A stretch of DNA of 8,020 nucleotides, taken from assembly GCA_041563315.1 (NCBI GenBank), contig JBFFNE010000107.1, positions 1-8,020 of the forward strand, written 5' to 3'. Position 1 is the first letter of the stretch. Every line of letters starts with the position of its first letter. The stretch comes from JBFEYJ01 sp041563315. GTDB taxonomy: Bacteria; Pseudomonadota; Gammaproteobacteria; Thiohalomonadales; Thiohalomonadaceae. Positions 4,955 through 8,020 of the stretch are shown one piece after another. The notes beneath the pieces are model-generated. The model was not told the DNA's origin, did not search any database, and saw only the letters and a list, made by a program, of their open reading frames with translations. The position numbers and the translations under genes were made by a program.

Positions 4955-6007
4955 CTAAAGCTGGGTTTTGAACATGGCACCGACCGCCTTGCTCAGGGTG
5001 TCAGAACGCTCGGGATTGCGTAGTTGGGCAAGTAGCGAAGGGCGCATTCCAGGGATGTAGAGGAGATCGGCCATCACCTGGATGAAGGCTTCCTGTCCCA
5101 GGTTGTTGGCGGCGAGTGCCTCGACATAGTCATGCGCCAATTGCGGGTTGGCAAGTGCCTCCCAGTTGCGTGCGGCAATGGCCGCCAGCACGTTGATGTC
5201 GTGGTTATAGGGGCTTGCCAGTGCGCATTGAATCGCCTCCTCACGCAGCCCCTTTCCCTTGCACTGGGAAAAAGCACGCAGCAGTGCAGCGATAACATGG
5301 AAGTCAGGTGACTCTTCAGCCAGAGCATTCTCCAGACGTTGCTGTAGCGCTTCGGCCAAGGGTGTGGGGATCGCCTCGTTTTCAAGAAAACCACAGAGGG
5401 CGATGAGAGCCGGCGGGGGCAGGTAGGGCAGTGCCTTGATCAGCAGTGGAAGGTTGTTGTCCTCTTTCAGGCGCGCAGCGAAATCGGCGATCCCCTGGAC
5501 GCCGACAAAGGCCCACTGGTCGTAGCCGGGCTCACCGGAGAAGTAGTTTTTGGCATGGTCGTAGAAGCGGCTGGGTGGCTGGTTGAGCGAGTCGAGCGCT
5601 TTGGCATGGAACGCGGCCATCGTGCTCTCCTTGGGCTTGAAACCGTAAGGGCTCTCGTTGAGCCCGTCTTGTAGCTCACTGCCTTCTCGCCCTGCCTGAA
5701 TGTTGTGGCCGACGGTTTGCAGCAGGCGCGCCATGAAGTCATCGCGGGTGGCCTGGATCAGGCGTGCGGTCTCATCCAGGGGGAACTTGAGAAACCAGAT
5801 GAACTGCTCTGCCTTGTTCTGCTCGTTCCAGCCGAGGATCCCTAGCCAGGCGTGTTGTTGCAGCGGGAAGGGGTAGGGGAGCTGGCCCGCCTCGAATTGC
5901 TCGAACTCATCCTGGCCGAGTTTACGGATGCCACGACCCAGGTCGAAAATTCGGTAGCGGGTGTGGCTTTCACGGAAAAAATCACTGAGGGTTTTGATTG
6001 CTTGCAT
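4955..6007 (-). CDS. DUF3549 family protein
   Basis: The 350-residue cytoplasmic-type protein has no signal peptide or membrane helix. It matches the DUF3549 family of Pseudomonas-like gammaproteobacteria from its first residues: TLSDFFRESHTRYRIFDLGRG (6-26, only partly a fixed motif), PYPFPLQ (44-50), AWLGILGW (53-60) and WFLKFPLDE (71-79). Length is close to the family norm. The C-terminal half (about 165-340) is rich in Leu and Ala and looks like an alpha-helical repeat array, which could serve as a protein-binding scaffold; that is inference. No function is established as far as I know. No clear Shine-Dalgarno precedes the ATG; the leader just before it is CTTACCTCTC. The RRM protein gene lies 66 bases upstream on the same strand, so the two may be co-transcribed across the hairpin between them. 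Confidence 0.85.
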   Translation of the reverse strand: MQAIKTLSDFFRESHTRYRIFDLGRGIRKLGQDEFEQFEAGQLPYPFPLQQHAWLGILGWNEQNKAEQFIWFLKFPLDETARLIQATRDDFMARLLQTVGHNIQAGREGSELQDGLNESPYGFKPKESTMAAFHAKALDSLNQPPSRFYDHAKNYFSGEPGYDQWAFVGVQGIADFAARLKEDNNLPLLIKALPYLPPPALIALCGFLENEAIPTPLAEALQQRLENALAEESPDFHVIAALLRAFSQCKGKGLREEAIQCALASPYNHDINVLAAIAARNWEALANPQLAHDYVEALAANNLGQEAFIQVMADLLYIPGMRPSLLAQLRNPERSDTLSKAVGAMFKTQL

Positions 6008-6029
6008 GAGAGGTAAGATTTATCTGTTT

Positions 6030-6057
6030 GCCCCGCCTGCCCTGTGGCAGTCGGGGC
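6030..6057 (-). other. Strong hairpin between the RRM gene and the DUF3549 gene
   Basis: GCCCCG (6030-6035) pairs with CGGGGC (6052-6057). After a 2x2 internal mismatch, TGCC (6038-6041) pairs with GGCA (6046-6049) around a 4-base loop. On the - strand it lies about 16 bases after the RRM stop and about 22 before the DUF3549 start. No U-run follows, so it is not a canonical terminator; it could protect the upstream mRNA end or set expression ratios. Confidence 0.6.
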
Positions 6058-6073
6058 GGGTAGCGGAAGCCGG

Positions 6074-6550
6074 TTAGTCGTTGCGATCCTGGCGCTCAGC
6101 TCCTTCGTTGACGCGCAGCTTGCGACCGAAAAATTCTTTTCCGTTCAGCGTCTTGATTGCACGAGGTGCGTGGTTGGCATCCATTTCGACGAAGGCAAAA
6201 CCGCGGGGGCGACGGGTGGCGCGGTCCTTCATGATGCGCACCGAATGGACAGTGCCGAAGGGGGCAAAGAGTTGCTGTAGCTCCTCCTGGCTTGCCTTAA
6301 AGGCAAGATTGCCGACGAAGATGGTGACCTTCTCGCCACTTGCGGCCGGGATGGCGCGTGCTCGTGCGGCAAATTGCAGGTGTCCCAAAATACCACCCAG
6401 TAGCACACCGAGGGCAAGGGTCAAGGTAAACAGGGTTTGCGGTGTGGTTTCGCCGAGACCGAGAACAGGGAAGAGAAAATAGCCGATAACGGCAAGGAGC
6501 ACGGCGAGAATGACGGCTTTCAGGAACTGTGGCAGGGATGGAAATTTCAT
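6074..6550 (-). CDS. Membrane-anchored RNA-binding protein with a single RRM domain
   Basis: The 158-residue protein has two hydrophobic helices (about 10-32 and 37-57), a short basic linker (AARARAIPAASGEK, 61-74), and one RNA recognition motif (75-148). RNP2 is IFVGNL (77-82) and RNP1 is RGFAFVEM (116-123), with the aromatic residues that stack on RNA present (F78, F118, F120). The tail is short and polar. Single-RRM proteins are known in bacteria, best studied in cyanobacteria, where they are mostly soluble; here the domain should be tethered to the inner membrane, and the positive-inside rule puts it in the cytoplasm. The start is ATG 6550, with AAGGTGA (+ strand 6558-6564) 7 bases upstream; a TTG one codon earlier is less likely. 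A 7-1-7 palindrome (6591-6605) lies in the leader. DUF3549 follows on the same strand. Inferred role: holding or directing certain RNAs at the membrane. Confidence 0.87.
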   Translation of the reverse strand: MKFPSLPQFLKAVILAVLLAVIGYFLFPVLGLGETTPQTLFTLTLALGVLLGGILGHLQFAARARAIPAASGEKVTIFVGNLAFKASQEELQQLFAPFGTVHSVRIMKDRATRRPRGFAFVEMDANHAPRAIKTLNGKEFFGRKLRVNEGAERQDRND

Positions 6551-6590
6551 CAAAAAATCACCTTTTTTCTATGTGAGAGCTGCTTCCGTG

Positions 6591-6605
6591 GATGATTAAA
6601 TCATC
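6591..6605. promoter_or_regulatory. Perfect 7-1-7 palindrome upstream of the RRM gene
   Basis: GATGATT-A-AATCATC lies 40 bases upstream of the RRM start codon. The length and symmetry suit a dimeric repressor site, but no matching regulator is recognised. It could also form a short hairpin in the leader. Confidence 0.4.
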
Positions 6606-6723
6606 GGTATCCGGGCGGCGGTTGAGTCGTTTTGCTTGGGCCACGTAAAAGTGTGCCCTCTATTCTAGCATTATCTCGACGTGCTTCTGTAGCAAAGCGA
6701 ACAACACTGTTAGAGGTGCTTGC

Positions 6724-6753
6724 TTGTTATCGCTTGCTTTCCCCCCATATCAT
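6724..6753 (+). promoter_or_regulatory. Candidate promoter of the two-gene + strand operon
   Basis: TTGTTA (6724-6729) and TATCAT (6748-6753) are 18 bases apart, with 4/6 and 5/6 consensus matches. The start would be near 6760, giving a short leader. The -10 overlaps a hairpin-forming CCCCAT-ATC-ATGGGG (6743-6757), so the same bases could serve as a binding site instead. Confidence 0.35.
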
Positions 6754-6782
6754 GGGGTGTCTGTGACAGTCTGATTGGATTT

Positions 6783-6788
6783 GGAGGG
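6783..6788 (+). promoter_or_regulatory. Shine-Dalgarno site supporting a TTG start
   Basis: GGAGGG lies 5 bases before TTG 6794. No ATG or GTG in this frame lies closer, so the site makes the unusual TTG start credible. Confidence 0.65.
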
Positions 6789-6793
6789 TTGTT

Positions 6794-7129
6794 TTGCTGC
6801 TGAATATCTATATTGAGGATCGCCACTATCCCCTTGATGTGCCCGAGGCACTGCTCACCGATGCCGAGGAATTTTTTACCCGGATGGACAGTGATATGGA
6901 CAAAGGGTGGCAGATGAGTCGCCTGTGGGTGGAGCATCCTGACGGTACTCAGCGCTGCCAGATTGTCGCTGAGAAGCTGATGATGGCCCTTAATGCTGAA
7001 AACCCGCAAATGGTTAGCCTGATGGGAGGCTACATTCTTTCGCGCTTGCCAGGTGTGAAGGGGGTACGTATTGATGCCTGTGGTGAAATCCAGGAGACCG
7101 AATTCATTCTGGGAGCCGGCGCGGCGTGA
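6794..7129 (+). CDS. Conserved-looking small protein of unknown function (TTG start)
   Basis: The 111-residue soluble protein has no signal or membrane segment. It begins LLNIYIEDRHYPLDVPEALL, a beta-hairpin-like opening. An acidic helix follows (about 22-36, TDAEEFFTRMDSDMD), then a distinctive block GWQMSRLWVE (38-47), a central helix (55-69), and LMGGYILSRLPGVKGVRID (76-94). I do not recognise a named family; the look is of a conserved gammaproteobacterial hypothetical. TTG at 6794 is taken as the start because GGAGGG precedes it by 5 bases. Its stop overlaps the GTG of the next gene by four bases, so the two are translationally coupled and probably work together. Function unknown. Confidence 0.8.
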   Translation: MLLNIYIEDRHYPLDVPEALLTDAEEFFTRMDSDMDKGWQMSRLWVEHPDGTQRCQIVAEKLMMALNAENPQMVSLMGGYILSRLPGVKGVRIDACGEIQETEFILGAGAA

Positions 7130-7503
7130 CTGGCGAGTCCCCTCTGCTGGTGCAGGTGGTGGAGTTGGGTGGGTATCCCAACTTCATCCCGCTTTACCAG
7201 CACCTCGGTTACCGGGTAGAAACAGTGAATACCGGACGCAAGGCGATCACTACCCTGAAAAAACTCAGACCCGAGGTTGTGGTTGCCGAGTTCAACTACC
7301 AGTTCGATTTTCGCGATCGTACCAGCAACCTGGAATCGATCCTCGCGGTGTTACAGCACCAGGCCGGGATCAAGGTAGTGGTGTTCTACGACAAGGCTGT
7401 GCAGCCACAGCTCGAGCAGGTCGCCGAACGCTTCCCCGGCTTTATCGCCATGAGCTACCCCATCGATGAGGCAGCCCTTAAGGTGGCATTGGCGTTGCAC
7501 TAA
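7126..7503 (+). CDS. Receiver-like (pseudo-receiver) small protein of unknown function
   Basis: The 125-residue product starts at a GTG overlapping the previous stop (GTGA), with GGGAG (7111-7115) 10 bases upstream. Alternating hydrophobic strands and helices suggest a response-regulator receiver-like fold: LLVQVVE (7-13), an amphipathic helix, YRVETVN (29-35), ALTT-type helix 40-47, PEVVVAEF (49-56), IKVVVFYDK (82-90), FIAMSYP (106-112) and a last helix (114-124). At the usual phospho-acceptor position stands Glu55. The Thr/Ser after strand 4 and the Lys-Pro after strand 5 are missing, so phosphotransfer is unlikely. Coupling to the upstream unknown gene suggests a joint role. The fold assignment is inference from pattern only; a different Rossmann-like fold remains possible. 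Confidence 0.8.
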   Translation: MTGESPLLVQVVELGGYPNFIPLYQHLGYRVETVNTGRKAITTLKKLRPEVVVAEFNYQFDFRDRTSNLESILAVLQHQAGIKVVVFYDKAVQPQLEQVAERFPGFIAMSYPIDEAALKVALALH

Positions 7504-7720
7504 AGAAAGATCTCAACGCAAAGGACGCAAGGATTACAATGGCTGTGGTTTTTCCGGCACGGCTGGAACCCTGGCGCAGTTGTGATCACGTTACGCAATA
7601 ATCCATTCCATCCGAGAAAGGCGTCAGCTGAAATTTTGCCTGGGGCTCGTTCAACTCCATTGCTCTGACCATTAGCCGTGCAATCCCTTTGCGACCTTTG
7701 CGTTGGATGGTTTTCTTTTA
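7501..7720. repeat. Long imperfect inverted-repeat element (MITE- or REP-like) between convergent genes
   Basis: The left arm CAACGCAAAGGACGCAAGG (7514-7532) and the right arm (7687-7705, whose complement reads CAACGCAAAGGTCGCAAAG) match at 17 of 19 positions. The similarity continues inward with gaps (GGATT...GGCT, to 7548 and from 7669) and outward (TAAAGAAA against TAAAAGAAAA), so the pairable arms reach about 50 bases and end at the stop codons of both flanking genes. CGCAAAGG-type motifs recur in intergenic repeats of many bacteria. The unpaired centre (about 7549-7668) encodes nothing. It could be a non-autonomous mobile element, or a large hairpin acting as a two-way transcription barrier. 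Confidence 0.75.
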
Positions 7721-8020
7721 CGACGAGCAGCTGATTTCGAGGGTCTTGCCCCAGTCGGGAGGGGCCTCGGCGTAGGCTTGGTATTCGGGCTGTTCATCAA
7801 AGGGCTTTTGCAGAATCGTGTGCAGGGTTTTGATCTCGCTGTAGTCCCCCGCCTCGGCCTGGTCGATGGCCTGTTGTGCCAAGTAGTTGCGCAGGATGTA
7901 TTTGGGGTTGACCCGATTCATCACCTTGCGTCGGTCGGCGTCGTCACTTCCGTCGCGGCGCAGGCGCGCTGCATAGCGCTCGGCCCAGCTGTCGAAGGCG
8001 TGGCGATCGATAAAGCGGTC
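7718..8020 (-). CDS. selO: SelO / YdiU protein AMPylator, C-terminal 100 residues (5' end outside the window)
   Basis: The frame is open to the window edge, and the visible part is the C-terminal end of SelO (YdiU), a pseudokinase-fold enzyme that transfers AMP from ATP to Ser, Thr or Tyr of target proteins and is linked to oxidative stress responses. Recognisable segments are FIDRHAFDSWAERYAARL (visible residues 3-20), MNRVNPKYILRNYLAQQAI (34-52), GDYSEIKTLHTILQKPFDEQP (about 58-78) and the terminal ISCSS. In eukaryotic SelO the penultimate region has selenocysteine at the matching spot; bacteria usually have cysteine there, as here, and it can take part in redox control. The catalytic residues lie in the missing N-terminal part. 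The stop TAA (7718-7720) abuts the inverted-repeat element, which may serve as its 3' boundary. Confidence 0.95.
   Translation of the reverse strand, partial: DRFIDRHAFDSWAERYAARLRRDGSDDADRRKVMNRVNPKYILRNYLAQQAIDQAEAGDYSEIKTLHTILQKPFDEQPEYQAYAEAPPDWGKTLEISCSS

Overview
The window looks like chromosomal DNA of a free-living gammaproteobacterium of intermediate GC content. The evidence is the gene set: a DUF3549 protein, SelO/YdiU, a KamA-type radical SAM enzyme, a YbaN (DUF454) membrane protein, a small exported protein resembling DUF6746, and a near-perfect Fur box. No rRNA, tRNA, CRISPR array, transposase or phage gene is visible. The species cannot be named from this sequence.

Left block (about 1-1952, + strand): a tight three-gene cluster. 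A tiny lipoprotein (142-291, GTG start) lies 4 bases before an exported protein with a long seven-residue-periodic coiled coil (296-1198). The third gene (1173-1952) overlaps the second and encodes a four-helix membrane protein of the DUF1461/Lit family, the family of the lipoprotein intramolecular transacylase of Gram-positive bacteria. A Lit-family enzyme directly linked to a lipoprotein gene in a Gram-negative is the most interesting association here. The Lit-like gene also carries an uninterrupted run of nine G inside its coding sequence.

Iron-responsive block (2098-3095): a small exported helical protein (- strand) and a YbaN/DUF454 membrane protein (+ strand) diverge from a perfect 9-1-9 Fur box that covers the -10 regions of candidate promoters on both strands. 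Both genes are probably repressed by Fur when iron is plentiful.

Central block (3237-6550, - strand): a KamA-family radical SAM/PLP enzyme with its own strong terminator and a roughly 300-base upstream region holding three inverted repeats. Upstream of that lie a DUF3549 gene and, before it, a membrane-anchored single-RRM RNA-binding protein. These two are separated by 66 bases containing a very stable hairpin. The KamA-like enzyme keeps the cluster cysteines, the PLP lysine and one of the two aspartates that read lysine's side chain, but has serine at the other, so its substrate is probably not lysine.

Right block (6794-8020): two translationally coupled + strand genes of unknown function, the second resembling a receiver domain with Glu in place of the phospho-acceptor Asp. 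Then comes a roughly 220-base inverted-repeat element filling the gap between convergent genes, and the C-terminal 100 residues of SelO (- strand), which runs off the window end.
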